In this document: positions 29,518 through 39,535 of the stretch, piece after piece | Layout: every line of letters begins with the position of its first letter | Numbering within the stretch: the first letter of the stretch is position 1 | Translations under genes and position numbers: made by a program | Assembly: GCF_018402175.1 (NCBI RefSeq) | Contig: NZ_JAGYJK010000011.1 | Coordinates: 186,001-250,000, forward strand | DNA from: Yoonia sp. | Lineage (GTDB): Bacteria > Pseudomonadota > Alphaproteobacteria > Rhodobacterales > Rhodobacteraceae | Direction: 5' to 3' | Length of the DNA stretch: 64,000 nt | Notes under the pieces: generated by a model | What the model was told of the DNA's origin: nothing | The model's input: only the letters and a program-made list of their open reading frames with translations | Database searches by the model: none

Positions 29518-29988
29518 TCAGGCCAGATGCGCGCGCAGCATCCAGGCAAATTTTTCATGCGTCTGCCCGCGTGCGATACACAGGTCTTCGGTCAATGCAT
29601 CGCCATGTTCGGCGGCCAGTTCGCCCGCAGCGGCCAGCGTGGCGGCCAGCGTTTCCTCGGCCTGTTGTAGCGTCTTGATCATGGTACGGTCATCGGCATG
29701 GCCCGCAAATTCGGCAACCTTTGACCGTTTGATCATGCCGGCCAGCGTGCCTTCGGCATGGCCGTCCAGCGCCTTGATCCGTTCGGCCAGATCGTCCTGA
29801 CCGGAGAAATGATCCTCATAGATCGTCTGGAACAGGGCGTGCAGCGTCCCAAAGGCCATGCCGGTCACGTTCCAATGGAAATTCTGCGCCAGCATCGTCG
29901 TCACCGTGGTTTCGGCGACGCATTGGTTCAGCGCATCGGCAATGGCGGCTTGGGCGGTCGGGCTCAGGTCTGTGGCTGTCTGTGTCAT
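29518..29988 (-). CDS. dps: Dps family DNA-binding ferritin-like protein
   Basis: 156 residues. Intersubunit ferroxidase ligands are in NFHWNVTGMAFGTLHALFQ and EDHFSGQDDLAERIKALDG near residues 36-70. Dps dodecamers oxidise and store iron and protect DNA in stress. The ATG at 29988 has a perfect AAAGGAG ribosome-binding site. There is no lysine-rich N-terminal tail, so DNA binding may be weak. Iron context fits the heme and copper genes later in the window, although they are not linked. Confidence 0.93.
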   Translation of the reverse strand: MTQTATDLSPTAQAAIADALNQCVAETTVTTMLAQNFHWNVTGMAFGTLHALFQTIYEDHFSGQDDLAERIKALDGHAEGTLAGMIKRSKVAEFAGHADDRTMIKTLQQAEETLAATLAAAGELAAEHGDALTEDLCIARGQTHEKFAWMLRAHLA

Positions 29989-30033
29989 TTGGATTCTCCT
30001 TTGACGTGTAACCTATGCATTCCGTTCGTGAAT

Positions 30034-30390
30034 TCAACCAGCGGGTTGCGACAGATGCGCGGCCTTGCAGACCAGAAAATGCAGCGCCGAGGCTTTTTCA
30101 CGCGACATCCGGCTGAGCAGCGCAAAGCGGTATCGCGCCTCGTCGCCTTGGCGCACGGCATCGAACAGGTTTTCCAGCCAGATTTCATCAAAGGATTTTT
30201 CGGCCGCCTTGGGTTCATGGAACCGCAAACGCCGCCCCAGCGCCTTGGGCAGGGCCGACAGCAGGTCCTGCATCGCGTCACCCGTGGTCACGCCGCTCAG
30301 CCGCGCTTTGCGGCCTGCGATGCGCAGGGCCTGCGGCCCGTCTAGGGGTGGGGCTGCGGGCGTGTCGATACGGGCGGGGGATGCGGACAT
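30034..30390 (-). CDS. Small basic cytoplasmic protein of unknown function upstream of dps
   Basis: 118 residues, helical, Ala/Arg/Leu-rich, no signal peptide or membrane helix. Segments such as DAMQDLLSALPKALGRRLRF and SFDEIWLENLFDAVRQGDEARYRF are amphipathic; a lone cysteine is in FLVCKAAHL. I recognise no family. It has a GGAG-like ribosome-binding site and lies 45 bases upstream of dps on the same strand, so the two may share a message. Confidence 0.6.
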   Translation of the reverse strand: MSASPARIDTPAAPPLDGPQALRIAGRKARLSGVTTGDAMQDLLSALPKALGRRLRFHEPKAAEKSFDEIWLENLFDAVRQGDEARYRFALLSRMSREKASALHFLVCKAAHLSQPAG

Positions 30391-30477
30391 GGACGACTCC
30401 TATTCCCGACAAATATAGTCAGTCAAATTGCTACTGGCAAGCCGGACCCGCTAGCGGCAGATCGCGCCTCAAAACGC

Positions 30478-30506
30478 AAAAGGCCCGCCACAGGGGCGGG
30501 CCTTTT
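30478..30506 (-). terminator. Intrinsic terminator after pntB
   Basis: Perfect 12-base stem AAAAGGCCCGCC/GGCGGGCCTTTT with a five-base loop, 21 bases after the pntB stop. The minus strand has a T-rich run after the stem. Confidence 0.9.
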
Positions 30507-30526
30507 CAGGATCATGGCTGGCAGGA

Positions 30527-31960
30527 TCAGTCGATCTTGGGCAGCAATTCATCCAGCGACTTTTTCGCATCGCCATAGAACATCCGCGTGTTTTCTTTGT
30601 AAAACAGCGGGTTCTCGATACCGGAATAGCCTGTCCCCTGCCCGCGCTTGGACACGAACACCTGTTTGGCCTTCCAGCATTCCAGCACCGGCATACCGGC
30701 GATGGGGCTGTTGGGATCGTCCTGCGCGGCAGGGTTCACGATATCGTTGGACCCGATCACGATAGCCACGTCGGTCGTGGGGAAATCATCGTTGATTTCG
30801 TCCATTTCCATGACGATGTCATAAGGCACCTTCGCCTCGGCCAGCAGCACGTTCATGTGACCGGGCAAACGGCCTGCGACGGGGTGAATGGCGAAGCGCA
30901 CATTCTTGCCCTTGGCGCGCAGCTTGCGGGTCAGCTCGGCCACGGTCGATTGTGCCTGTGCGACAGCCATCCCGTAGCCCGGGATGATGATGATGCTATC
31001 GGCCTCGTTCAAGGCGGCAGCCACACCGTCGCTGTCGATGGCGATCTGTTCGCCCTCGACCGCCATCTGTTCACCGGCAGGGCCGCCAAAGCCGCCAAGG
31101 ATGACCGACACGAAGCTGCGGTTCATCGCCTTGCACATGATATAGGACAGGATCGCGCCAGAAGACCCGACCAGCGCGCCAACCACGATCAGCAGGTCGT
31201 TGCCAAGGCTGAACCCGATTGCTGCCGCGGCCCAGCCCGAATAGCTGTTCAGCATCGACACCACGACAGGCATATCCGCCCCGCCGATGCCCATGATCAG
31301 GTGATAGCCGATGAACAGCGCGGCCAGCGTCATCACCATCAGCGGCACAAAGCCACCGGTGCTGAAATACCAGATCAGGCACAGGACCGAAATCGCAGCC
31401 GCCGTCGCGTTCAGCACATGCCCGCCGGGCAGTTTCGCGGCAGCGGTGTTCACCTTGCCGGCCAGCTTGCCATAGGCAATGACCGATCCGGTAAAGGTGA
31501 TCGCGCCGATAAAGACACCCAGGAACAGCTCGACCCGCAGGATATTGATCTCGACCGGCGATTTGTAGGCCAGCAGGGCGGCGAAACCGTCAAGGCTGGC
31601 GCGTGCGATGGCATCCATCCCCGCCACGCGGCCCAGTTCGAAATGCGCGATGAACCCGACCAGCACCGCGGCCAGACCCACAAGGCTGTGCATCGCTGCG
31701 ACCAGTTCGGGCATCTGCGTCATCTGCACCTTGGTCGCCAGCTGATAGCCGATGATCCCGCCCGATCCGATCAGGACCAGCGACAGCAGCCAGAACCCCG
31801 CACCGGGGCCGACCAGCGTGGCGCAGATGGCAAGCGCCATGCCCGCCATGCCGTACCAGACCGCGCGCTTGGCGCTTTCCTGCCCTGACAGACCGCCAAG
31901 CGACAGGATAAAGAGAATTGCCGCGACAACATAGGCCGCTGTTGTGAAACCGTATTCCAT
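30527..31960 (-). CDS. pntB: NAD(P) transhydrogenase subunit beta
   Basis: 477 residues. The N-terminal two-thirds is the membrane domain II with about nine helices. The C-terminal domain III binds NADP(H): [21 protein letters not shown] near residue 305 and [21 protein letters not shown]. It couples proton entry to NADPH formation with PntA. It begins 14 bases after pntA and ends at a strong terminator. Confidence 0.97.
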   Translation of the reverse strand: MEYGFTTAAYVVAAILFILSLGGLSGQESAKRAVWYGMAGMALAICATLVGPGAGFWLLSLVLIGSGGIIGYQLATKVQMTQMPELVAAMHSLVGLAAVLVGFIAHFELGRVAGMDAIARASLDGFAALLAYKSPVEINILRVELFLGVFIGAITFTGSVIAYGKLAGKVNTAAAKLPGGHVLNATAAAISVLCLIWYFSTGGFVPLMVMTLAALFIGYHLIMGIGGADMPVVVSMLNSYSGWAAAAIGFSLGNDLLIVVGALVGSSGAILSYIMCKAMNRSFVSVILGGFGGPAGEQMAVEGEQIAIDSDGVAAALNEADSIIIIPGYGMAVAQAQSTVAELTRKLRAKGKNVRFAIHPVAGRLPGHMNVLLAEAKVPYDIVMEMDEINDDFPTTDVAIVIGSNDIVNPAAQDDPNSPIAGMPVLECWKAKQVFVSKRGQGTGYSGIENPLFYKENTRMFYGDAKKSLDELLPKID

Positions 31961-31974
31961 GTTTCTTTACCCCT

Positions 31975-33549
31975 TTACGACTTTTGGAACATGGCAAGCA
32001 TGCGCCGTGTCACCAAAAAGCCGCCGAAAATATTGATACCGGTCATAAAGACCGCCAAAGCCGCAAGCACCACGACAAGCCAGGACCCCGACCCGATCTG
32101 CGTCAGCGCGCCCAGAATGATGATGCTGGAAATCGCGTTGGTGACCGCCATCAGCGGTGTGTGCAAGCTATGCGCCACGCCCCAGATGACCTGAAAGCCC
32201 ACGAAAACCGCCAGCACGAAAACGATGAAATGCTGCATGAAACTGGCAGGCGCCACCAGACCGACACCCAAAAGCAGCACCGCACCGACCGTCAGCAAAG
32301 TCACCTGATTGCGGGTCTGCGCCTTGAAATCGGCGGTTTCCTTGGCGCGCTTTTCTTCGGCGGTCAGTTCCTTGGGCTGGTTCTTTTTGGCGACCTGCGC
32401 GATGGCATTGATCTTGGGCGGCGGCGGCGGGAAGGTGACAGCACCCTGATGGGTTGCCGTCGCGCCACGGATCACGTCGTCGTCCATGTTATGGACCGGC
32501 ACACCGTCCTTGGCCGGTGTCAGATCGGTCATCATATGGCGGATGTTGGTGGAATAGAGCGTCGAGGCCTGCGCCGCCATCCGGCTGGGATAATCGGTGT
32601 AACCAATGATGATAACGCCGTTGTCGGTGACGATCTTTTCGTCCTTGACGGTCAGTTTGCAATTGCCGCCACGTTCGGCGGCAAGGTCGATGATCACCGA
32701 TCCCGGTTTCATCGACGCGACCATGTCGGGCGTCCACAATTCGGGCGCATCACGGCCGGGGATCAGCGCCGTGGTGATGACGATATCCATATCGGGCGCG
32801 ATCTCGCGGAATTTGGCCAATTGGGCCGCGGCGAATTCAGGGCTGGACACAGAGGCATAGCCACCGGTTTTCGCGCCATCCTGCTGTTCTTCCTTGAAAT
32901 CAAGAAACACGAATTGCGCGCCCATCGATTCGACCTGTTCGGCCACTTCGGGGCGCACGTCGAACGCATAGGTGATCGCGCCAAGGCTGGTCGCTGTCCC
33001 GATCGCAGCCAGACCCGCGACACCCGCACCAACGACCAGCACCTTGGCCGGTGGCACCTTGCCTGCGGCCGTGATCTGGCCGGTAAAGAAGCGGCCAAAA
33101 TTATTGCCCGCCTCGATCACCGCGCGGTAGCCCGCGATATTGGCCATCGACGACAGCGCGTCCATTTTCTGCGCGCGGCTGATGCGCGGCACCATATCCA
33201 TGGCAATGACAGTGGCGCCCTTGGCATTGGCGGCTTCCATCAAATCCTTGTTCTGTGCAGGATAGAAGAACGAAATCAGCGTCTGGCCCTCGCGCAGGCG
33301 CTTGACCTCCACGTCCTCGGGGGGGCGGACCTTGGCGATGATATCGGCGGCCTTGTAAAGGGCGGCAGCGGTCTTGACGACCTCGACACCGGCGTCCTTA
33401 TAGGATTGATCGGTGAAACCCGCGGCCACGCCAGCCCCAGTTTCAATCACGCAATCATAGCCCAGTTTCTTTAGGTCTTGCGCCGAAGCAGGCGTCATTG
33501 CGACGCGGTCTTCGCCGGCAAATATCTCTTTTGGTGTGCCGATTTTCAC
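31975..33549 (-). CDS. pntA: NAD(P) transhydrogenase subunit alpha
   Basis: 524 residues, a full-length fused alpha subunit: soluble NAD(H)-binding domain I (about 1-380, with [22 protein letters not shown] and [12 protein letters not shown]) then a linker and four C-terminal membrane helices. Many alphaproteobacteria split this gene in two; here it is one frame. The start codon is GTG at 33549 ([20 protein letters not shown]). About 100 bases upstream separate it from the next gene. Confidence 0.96.
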   Translation of the reverse strand: MKIGTPKEIFAGEDRVAMTPASAQDLKKLGYDCVIETGAGVAAGFTDQSYKDAGVEVVKTAAALYKAADIIAKVRPPEDVEVKRLREGQTLISFFYPAQNKDLMEAANAKGATVIAMDMVPRISRAQKMDALSSMANIAGYRAVIEAGNNFGRFFTGQITAAGKVPPAKVLVVGAGVAGLAAIGTATSLGAITYAFDVRPEVAEQVESMGAQFVFLDFKEEQQDGAKTGGYASVSSPEFAAAQLAKFREIAPDMDIVITTALIPGRDAPELWTPDMVASMKPGSVIIDLAAERGGNCKLTVKDEKIVTDNGVIIIGYTDYPSRMAAQASTLYSTNIRHMMTDLTPAKDGVPVHNMDDDVIRGATATHQGAVTFPPPPPKINAIAQVAKKNQPKELTAEEKRAKETADFKAQTRNQVTLLTVGAVLLLGVGLVAPASFMQHFIVFVLAVFVGFQVIWGVAHSLHTPLMAVTNAISSIIILGALTQIGSGSWLVVVLAALAVFMTGINIFGGFLVTRRMLAMFQKS

Positions 33550-33654
33550 AGACCATCCCCCATATTTGTGTCACCAGTCGAAACGGACTTAGCGCGCGAA
33601 AGATTGTTTCACAAGACAACGGCTGCAAAGTCTATTCCTGTCGTGCGCTAACAG

Positions 33655-34104
33655 TCACAGCCAGCGGCGGGTCTTTTCACAATAGCGCGCAAATTCGGCG
33701 CGAAACTTGCGGCGCAGGCGGTTTTCCTCGGGGACGATGAACCGCTGGGTCAGCGTTGCCATGAACAAGGGCACTAGCAGCAGCGCAACAGGCGCATCCC
33801 AGCGCAGGGCCAGCCCCGCAAGGACCAGCGCATCACCCAGATAGATCGGGTTGCGGCTGCGCGAAAATACCCCCGTCGTGACCAGCGCATCGGCTTCCAA
33901 ATGGGGAATAACCGTGGTTTTGCGCCGGCGCATCTCGGCCACGGCCAGCAGCATCAGCACCAGACCCGCGCCTACCAACAGACCGCCCAGCAAATCCAGC
34001 GCCGGATGGCTGATGGCCAGCACCTGCGGTTGCAGCACACTGATCTGCCATGTGATGGCCAAGGCCAGCAGCAACCAGACAGGGGGAATGTCGATCCATT
34101 TCAT
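33655..34104 (-). CDS. Isoprenylcysteine carboxyl methyltransferase-like membrane protein
   Basis: 149 residues with four predicted helices. The C-terminal catalytic-type region has TTGVFSRSRNPIYLGDALVLAGLALRW and VPEENRLRRKFRAEFARYCEKTRRWL, the PEMT/ICMT superfamily signature with the conserved RNP and E-E residues that bind SAM. Substrate, lipid or thiol, is unknown. I used the ATG at 34104 because residues before it are not membrane-like. Divergent from the SDR-kynU operon. Confidence 0.85.
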   Translation of the reverse strand: MKWIDIPPVWLLLALAITWQISVLQPQVLAISHPALDLLGGLLVGAGLVLMLLAVAEMRRRKTTVIPHLEADALVTTGVFSRSRNPIYLGDALVLAGLALRWDAPVALLLVPLFMATLTQRFIVPEENRLRRKFRAEFARYCEKTRRWL

Positions 34105-34185
34105 GCCTGATCTTGTGACCCGCCGCTTTGCGCTTGTCCATGCCCGCCGTGCAGGTAGCATGGGCACGAACCGCAGGGGGGCATC

Positions 34186-34944
34186 ATGGAACATGCAGGC
34201 AAACACGCGCTGGTCACGGGCGGCGGCACCGGCATCGGCAAGGGCATCGCGCTAGCCCTGGCCGAGGCCGGCGCAGAGGTCACGATCACAGGGCGCAATG
34301 GCGACCGGCTGGCAGAGGTCGCGGCGACCCATCCGCGCCTGCATGTTCTGGTCATGGATGTGGATGACGAATCTTCCGTCCGTGACGGCATCGCAGGGGC
34401 CGCCGCCGCCCGCGGCCCGGTGCAGATCTGCGTGGCCAATGCGGGCATCGCCGAAGGCGGACCTTTTGCGCAAACCTCGCTGGCGGCATGGCGCAAGACG
34501 ATGGCGACAAATCTTGATGGCGTGTTCCTGACCTTTCAGGCCGCACTGGAAACCCTGCCCCCCGACCTGCCCGCGCGGATGATCGTCGTCAGCTCGATCG
34601 CGGGGGTGCGGGGTTTGAAAAACGCGGTCCCCTATACCGTCACCAAACACGGCGTGATCGGGTTGATCCGTGGGTTGTCAGAGGAATATATGCGCAGCGC
34701 CGTGACCTTTAACGCGCTTTGTCCGGGCTATGTGGACACGGCCATCGTGCGCAACCAATTGCCCGGTCTGATGCAACGCTTTGATCTGGATGAGGCGGGC
34801 GCCGTGGACCTGATCGCCAAGGGTAACCGGCACCGCCGCCTGCTGGCAGTGGATGAAACCACCGCCGCCGCCATGTGGCTGTGTTCGGACGGCGCGCGCA
34901 GCGTGAACGGGCAGACGATCCAGATTTCAGGAGGCCAAGTATGA
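34186..34944 (+). CDS. Short-chain dehydrogenase/reductase upstream of kynU
   Basis: 252 residues. Rossmann motif VTGGGTGIGKGIA at 10-22, NAGIAE, catalytic Ser (VVSSIAG), Tyr-x3-Lys (YTVTKHG) and the C-terminal ISGGQV. It resembles 3-hydroxyacyl-CoA or 3-hydroxybutyrate dehydrogenases. A strong AGGGGG ribosome-binding site precedes the ATG. The stop overlaps the kynureninase start (ATGA), so a role near tryptophan or aromatic catabolism is plausible but unproven. Confidence 0.85.
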   Translation: MEHAGKHALVTGGGTGIGKGIALALAEAGAEVTITGRNGDRLAEVAATHPRLHVLVMDVDDESSVRDGIAGAAAARGPVQICVANAGIAEGGPFAQTSLAAWRKTMATNLDGVFLTFQAALETLPPDLPARMIVVSSIAGVRGLKNAVPYTVTKHGVIGLIRGLSEEYMRSAVTFNALCPGYVDTAIVRNQLPGLMQRFDLDEAGAVDLIAKGNRHRRLLAVDETTAAAMWLCSDGARSVNGQTIQISGGQV

Positions 34945-36137
34945 TGCGCGACTTCACCCAGACCAAGGCGCTGTTCCAGATGCCCGCCGATATGATCTAT
35001 CTGGACGGCAATTCGCTGGGGCCATTGCCGCGCGCCGCCGCCGCACGGATCCATGATTGCGTGACCCGCGAATGGGGCGAGATGGTGATCACCGGATGGA
35101 ACCGCGCAGGCTGGATGGCGCAGCCCACCACCTATGCCGACCGGATCGGACGGTTGATCGGGGCGGAACCGGGGCATACGGTTCTGGGCGATACCTTGTC
35201 GGTCAAGGTCTACCAGGCGCTGGCCGCCGCACTCGATCTGGTACCGGACCGGCGGGTGATCCTGACCGACAGCGGCAATTTCCCCTCCGATATCTACATG
35301 GCCGAAGGGCTGATCAAATCTCTGGACCGCGGCTATGACCTGCGCGTCGTCGCGCCAGAGGATGTGGCGGACCATATCGACAGCGATCTTGCCGTGCTGA
35401 TGCTGACACAGGTCGATTACCGCACGGGGCGGATGCATGACATGGCGGCGCTGACGCAAAAGGCGCATGATGCGGGTGCCATCACGATCTGGGATTTGGC
35501 GCATTCGGCAGGCGCGCTGCCCGTCGATGTAGCCGGTTGCGGTGCCGATTTCGCAGTGGGCTGCACCTATAAATACCTTAACGGCGGACCGGGTGCGCCC
35601 GCCTTCATCTATGTGGCCCCCGCCATATCGACCGCTGCGAGCCTGCCCTATCGGGCTGGCTTGGCCATGCCGCCCCTTTCGCGTTCGAGGCGGGCTACCG
35701 GCCCGGCACCGGGATCGAACGGATGCGCGTCGGCACGCCGCCGGTGCTGCAACTCGCCGCACTCGATGCCTCGCTCGACATCTGGGACCAGATCGACCTG
35801 CACGATATCCGCGCGGCCTCCATCGCACTAACCGACCAGTTCATCGCAGGGATCGAGGCCGCCTGCCCCATGCTGCACGCTGGCCAGCCCGCGCGATCCC
35901 GCCCGGCGCGGGTCACAGGTGTCGTTCCGTTTCACCGATGGTTATGCCGCGATGCAGGCCTGTATCGCGCATGGGGTGGTCGGCGATTTCCGCGCGCCCG
36001 ATATCATGCGCTTTGGCTTCACGCCGCTGTTCATCGACCAAGGCGACGTGGCCCGCGCGGTCGCGATCATCGCCAAGGTCATGACCGACAAGCTCTGGGA
36101 CGCGCCCGCCTTCCGGCAAAAGGCCGCTGTCACCTGA
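34941..36137 (+). CDS. kynU: Kynureninase (two compensating frameshifts as read)
   Basis: PLP enzyme cleaving kynurenine to anthranilate and alanine. The N-terminal part is intact: DGNSLGPLPRAA, VILTDSGNFPSD, IWDLAHSAGALPVDV and the PLP lysine Lys211 in CTYKYLNGGPG. A base is missing from the C run at 35617-35621 and an extra base sits near 35876, so about 86 codons are out of frame. Corrected, that segment reads EAGYRPGTGIERMRVGTPPV and the end FGFTPLFIDQGDVARAV is normal. Total length is then 398 residues, the family size. AGGAGG precedes the ATG. Confidence 0.9.
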
Positions 36138-36235
36138 CACCATCTTCCGAGCGCGTCAATTCGTGCAAAGCGCGATTTGACGTGATCCCCACCGGAGGCC
36201 CCGCGGCCCGCAAGGGCCCGGTCCGCTAGGCCTGC

Positions 36236-37171
36236 TCAGGGGGATATGGGGGGTGGTTTGCGCCTTTTGCCCGACAGCGCATTGCCCGCGATCGCCGCCA
36301 GCAAGACCGCGCCGCCAAGCAAGGTATTGCGCCCCGCCGCCTCGCCCAGAAACAGCCAGACCCAGAACGGGCCCAGCAGGACCTCGGCCAACGACAGCAG
36401 GGTCAACTCGGCGGCAGGCAGGCTTTTTGATCCCAGCGTGTAAAGGATCAGCCCCGCGCCGACCTGAAACACCCCCATCCCCATGGCCAGCCCGCCATCG
36501 CGCGGTGACAGCACCAGCGGCAGGCCAAGCGCGATGCAGATCACTCCCATCACCGCGATCCCCAGCAGCCCCGACACAAATACCGCCGGCAACATCTCGG
36601 CGGCCCTGCCCCGGCGCAGCGCCACGGTAAAGACCGCAAAGCCCAGCGCGGACCCCAAGGCCGCCAGCGATCCATGCAGCGTGACATCGCCAGTCTGATC
36701 CGCGACCATCACCGCGATCCCGATCAGCGCCACGCCGATAGCACCCCATGTCGCGCGGCGCACGGCTTCGCCCAGAACCAACCGGCCCAGCACGGCCGCC
36801 ATGAAAGGTGACGTGGCAAACAGCAGCATCGCATTGGCCACCGATGTGGCCTGAATGGCATAGATGCCCCCCGCATAGGCCGCAACCAGCGCCAGCCCGC
36901 CGATGGCTCCGGCCCATCCGCAGGCCCTGACCTGCGCCCAGACGCCCTGTCGGCTGCGCCAGCGGATCACCAGATAAAGGAACACAGACAGGCTGACAGA
37001 CCGGTAAAACAGGATCTGCCAGACCAGCGCATCCTCGATCAACCGCACGCCAAGGCCGACGGTGGACCACAGCACGCCCGCCGCAAAGACCAGCAGCACA
37101 CCTTGGCGATGCGCGGCCAGTTCGCGGGCGAGCGGCGGGGCGACAGACAAAGGGCAATCCTTGATGATCAC
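36236..37171 (-). CDS. EamA/DMT family transporter
   Basis: 311 residues with about ten transmembrane helices in two EamA repeats. Typical segments are VLLVFAAGVLWSTVGLGVRL and, in repeat two, LTLLSLAEVLLGPFWVWLFLGE. Such proteins export amino acids or metabolites; the substrate is unknown. The start is GTG at 37171 with a weak ribosome-binding site. Next to kynU it may export aromatic compounds, which is only a guess. The 98 bases to kynU hold a weak CGTCAA/TTGACG inverted repeat. Confidence 0.88.
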   Translation of the reverse strand: MIIKDCPLSVAPPLARELAAHRQGVLLVFAAGVLWSTVGLGVRLIEDALVWQILFYRSVSLSVFLYLVIRWRSRQGVWAQVRACGWAGAIGGLALVAAYAGGIYAIQATSVANAMLLFATSPFMAAVLGRLVLGEAVRRATWGAIGVALIGIAVMVADQTGDVTLHGSLAALGSALGFAVFTVALRRGRAAEMLPAVFVSGLLGIAVMGVICIALGLPLVLSPRDGGLAMGMGVFQVGAGLILYTLGSKSLPAAELTLLSLAEVLLGPFWVWLFLGEAAGRNTLLGGAVLLAAIAGNALSGKRRKPPPISP

Positions 37172-37250
37172 AGACAGACCCAGCCTAGCGCCCGCCCCGG
37201 CGCCCGGATCGCCCGTTTACGACGCTTTCGCGGCGCTGCTGGCACGGATG

Positions 37251-38228
37251 TCAGCGCGATTTGGGGCCTTGCGCGGCCCGTGGGTGCCGCCGCTGCGACA
37301 GCAGGAACCAGACGCCGGGCAGGCTGGCCACAAGAATGACAAGGCCAAAGGCGATGCTGGCGGCGATCCCCGCCTCGGGCGCTGCGCCCACGACAGGCCA
37401 GATCGCGGCCGCAGCGCCTTCGCGCAACCCCCAGCCGCCCACCGACAACGGGATCATCATCACGGTCAGGATCAAGGGTAGGACCGTCACCACCGCGACC
37501 AATGGCAGATCGGTGCCGGTGGCGATGGCGCAAAAGGCAAAGCTGGACAAATTGCAGGCCACGATCGCGACACTCAGCCCGACCTGACGCGGCCAGACCC
37601 CGCGCGCCAACAACCCCAGCCGCAAGGCCGCCCCGAACCCCGCCGCCGCACGCGCCACCGGGCCGGGTAGCCGGGCCAGCACCGCGCCCAGAACCACCAC
37701 CCCCACCAACCCCAGCGCCAGCCAGCCGACGATATCGCTGACCCACCCCGGCACCACCAGACCACCCGGCACGGCAATCGCCGCGATGAACCCGCAAAAC
37801 AACACCGCGAACAGGGCCACCTGCCCGACCAGCCGTTCCAGCACAACGGCCTGCGCCGCGCGCAGCATCCCCGCCTGATGGCGCTGGCGCAGCGCACGGC
37901 CCGCATCGCCCAACACGCCCCCCGGCACCGCCAGATTGACGAATTGCGACAGGTAATATTCCCCGATTGCGTCACGCTTGCGCAAGGATTGGTCCAGCTG
38001 CGCCGCCGTCAACCGCCAGCGCAAAGCCGACAACAGCACCTGCCCATGCGCCGTGGCCAAGGCCGCCAGCAGCCACGGCCAGTCGGTCTGCGCCAGCAGC
38101 ACCAGAACCTGCGGCCCGTCGGTCAGATGCCACAACAGCCCAAGGATGGCGAAGGTCACGCAAATGCGCAGCATGGCCCCGAAAAGCCTGCGGCGGGGAA
38201 CTGGATCGGGATCGGGGCGTTCGGACAT
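37251..38228 (-). CDS. Lysylphosphatidylglycerol synthase-type flippase-domain membrane protein
   Basis: 325 residues with about eight helices, matching the LPG_synthase_TM/UPF0104 family. Signatures: WRLTAAQLDQSLRKRDAIGEYYLSQFVNLAVPGGVLGDAGRALR and the C-terminal MMIPLSVGGWGLREGAAAAI. It lacks the synthase domain, so it is a flippase-like protein for a lipid or glycolipid of unknown identity. The ATG at 38228 was chosen because the extension upstream is not conserved-looking. Confidence 0.85.
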   Translation of the reverse strand: MSERPDPDPVPRRRLFGAMLRICVTFAILGLLWHLTDGPQVLVLLAQTDWPWLLAALATAHGQVLLSALRWRLTAAQLDQSLRKRDAIGEYYLSQFVNLAVPGGVLGDAGRALRQRHQAGMLRAAQAVVLERLVGQVALFAVLFCGFIAAIAVPGGLVVPGWVSDIVGWLALGLVGVVVLGAVLARLPGPVARAAAGFGAALRLGLLARGVWPRQVGLSVAIVACNLSSFAFCAIATGTDLPLVAVVTVLPLILTVMMIPLSVGGWGLREGAAAAIWPVVGAAPEAGIAASIAFGLVILVASLPGVWFLLSQRRHPRAAQGPKSR

Positions 38229-38440
38229 TGGACGAGATATCCGCCAGTTGCCCGCAATTGCAAGCACCCTCGGTCATTCAGCCGGCATCTGCGTCCAAGG
38301 CCGGTTGCATCCATGGCCAGTGATGACCCGTGTCACAGTCGCGCAGGGGTCGAAAGGGTGCATCGCTGGCCCGCGCCGCGCAATCACAAATTGCGCTGAC
38401 GACCGCGGCAGGCCATCGACCCCCGCTGCGATATCTTAAG

Positions 38441-38460
38441 AGCACACGGGGTCGTGTGCT
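38441..38460 (+). promoter_or_regulatory. Hairpin in the leader of the subtilase gene
   Basis: AGCACACG, loop GGGT, CGTGTGCT, a perfect eight-base stem 78 bases before the ATG at 38539. No U-tract follows. The remainder of the 310-base gap 38229-38538 shows no gene. Confidence 0.4.
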
Positions 38461-38538
38461 TCAAAACACGGTGACGGTCTGATAGTGTTGATGTGTCGTT
38501 CTAACCTGCTAACCGCGCGGCACAACGAGATCGTGACC

Positions 38539-39513
38539 ATGACTGCAACATCATTCTTTTCAGTTACCGGGCGGCTGATTATCACGATCAGCAGCCTTGG
38601 CTTGCTGTCGGCCTGCATGGGGGGTGGTGCAGGTGGAAACATGGTGCCGCCGAACGATAATGTGTCTGCCGACACCAATCTGGTGTCTTCGGGGGTCTAT
38701 TACAGCTGGATGCACCCTGAGATTCAGACCGCATGGGATCAGGGCTATCTTGGACAAGGCGCGCAGGTCCTCACCATTGACGATTTCATCACTGATGTGA
38801 CCTCGGTTGGCCGGTTGACCGATGTCAGCGCCGATATGCGGCATGGTGAGTGGATTGATACGCAAGTCGGGCTGATGGCCCCGGATGCCAGACGCGCGCG
38901 GCAGGATTTCACCGCGACCCACACAGTGCAGCTGGACGCGGGCGCGCTGAATATCGTCAACCTGAGCTTTGGGATGTTCGCAGCCAATGGCTTGGCCGAT
39001 TCCCAGATCGATTGGACCGCGCGCGAAAGTTCTGTCATCACCTATGCGCAAAACGGGGCGGCTGTTGTGGTCAAGGCCGCGGGCAATCATGCGGTCGCAC
39101 TCGGCTCTGTCAATTCCAGCGGCGAGGTTGATTACCTTGACCGCGCCCTGATCGGCGCTGATGCCGCGATTTTCGTAGGTGCGTTGAATGGTAACGGCAC
39201 CATCGCCAACCCCACAAGCCTGACCACGTTTTCCAACTATGCTGGCACCAACCTGACTGTGCAAAACCAATTTCTCGCCGTTGGCGTGCGCGATGACCTG
39301 ACTGGTCTGAACGGCACATCCTTTGCCGCCCCCGTCGTCAGCGGCTATGCCGCCGTGCTTGGCAGTAAATTCACGACGGCAACGCCGGTGCAGATCACCA
39401 ATCAGTTGCTGAACACCGCGCGCACCGACACGATCCTGGATTATTCCACCGCCGTACATGGGCGGGGCGAGGCCAGCATTGCCCGCGCCCTTGCGCCTGC
39501 ATCGATCAACTAG
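38539..39513 (+). CDS. Subtilase-like serine protease lipoprotein
   Basis: 324 residues. A lipoprotein signal ends SLGLLSACMGG, with the lipidated cysteine at residue 26. The S8 catalytic triad can be assigned: Asp81 (or Asp82) in VLTIDDFITD, His102 in RHGEWID, oxyanion Asn183 in AAGNHAV and Ser261 in NGTSFAAPVVSGYAA. Between Asp and Ser, NIVNLSFG is typical of subtilases. It has no visible prodomain or beta-barrel, and is small. By lipid anchoring it faces the periplasm or cell surface. Autotransporter and secreted forms are excluded by length; substrate unknown. Confidence 0.8.
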   Translation: MTATSFFSVTGRLIITISSLGLLSACMGGGAGGNMVPPNDNVSADTNLVSSGVYYSWMHPEIQTAWDQGYLGQGAQVLTIDDFITDVTSVGRLTDVSADMRHGEWIDTQVGLMAPDARRARQDFTATHTVQLDAGALNIVNLSFGMFAANGLADSQIDWTARESSVITYAQNGAAVVVKAAGNHAVALGSVNSSGEVDYLDRALIGADAAIFVGALNGNGTIANPTSLTTFSNYAGTNLTVQNQFLAVGVRDDLTGLNGTSFAAPVVSGYAAVLGSKFTTATPVQITNQLLNTARTDTILDYSTAVHGRGEASIARALAPASIN

Positions 39514-39535
39514 CGACAGGCGCCGACACGGGCTG

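Noticed and set aside
30400-30430. TTGACT with TATATT before the small gene at 30034
   Set aside because: Only three bases lie between the two boxes, so they cannot form one promoter.
36156-37157. A second long minus-strand frame over the EamA gene
   Set aside because: Gly/Arg/Cys-rich product with no helices; the other frame encodes a clean ten-helix transporter.
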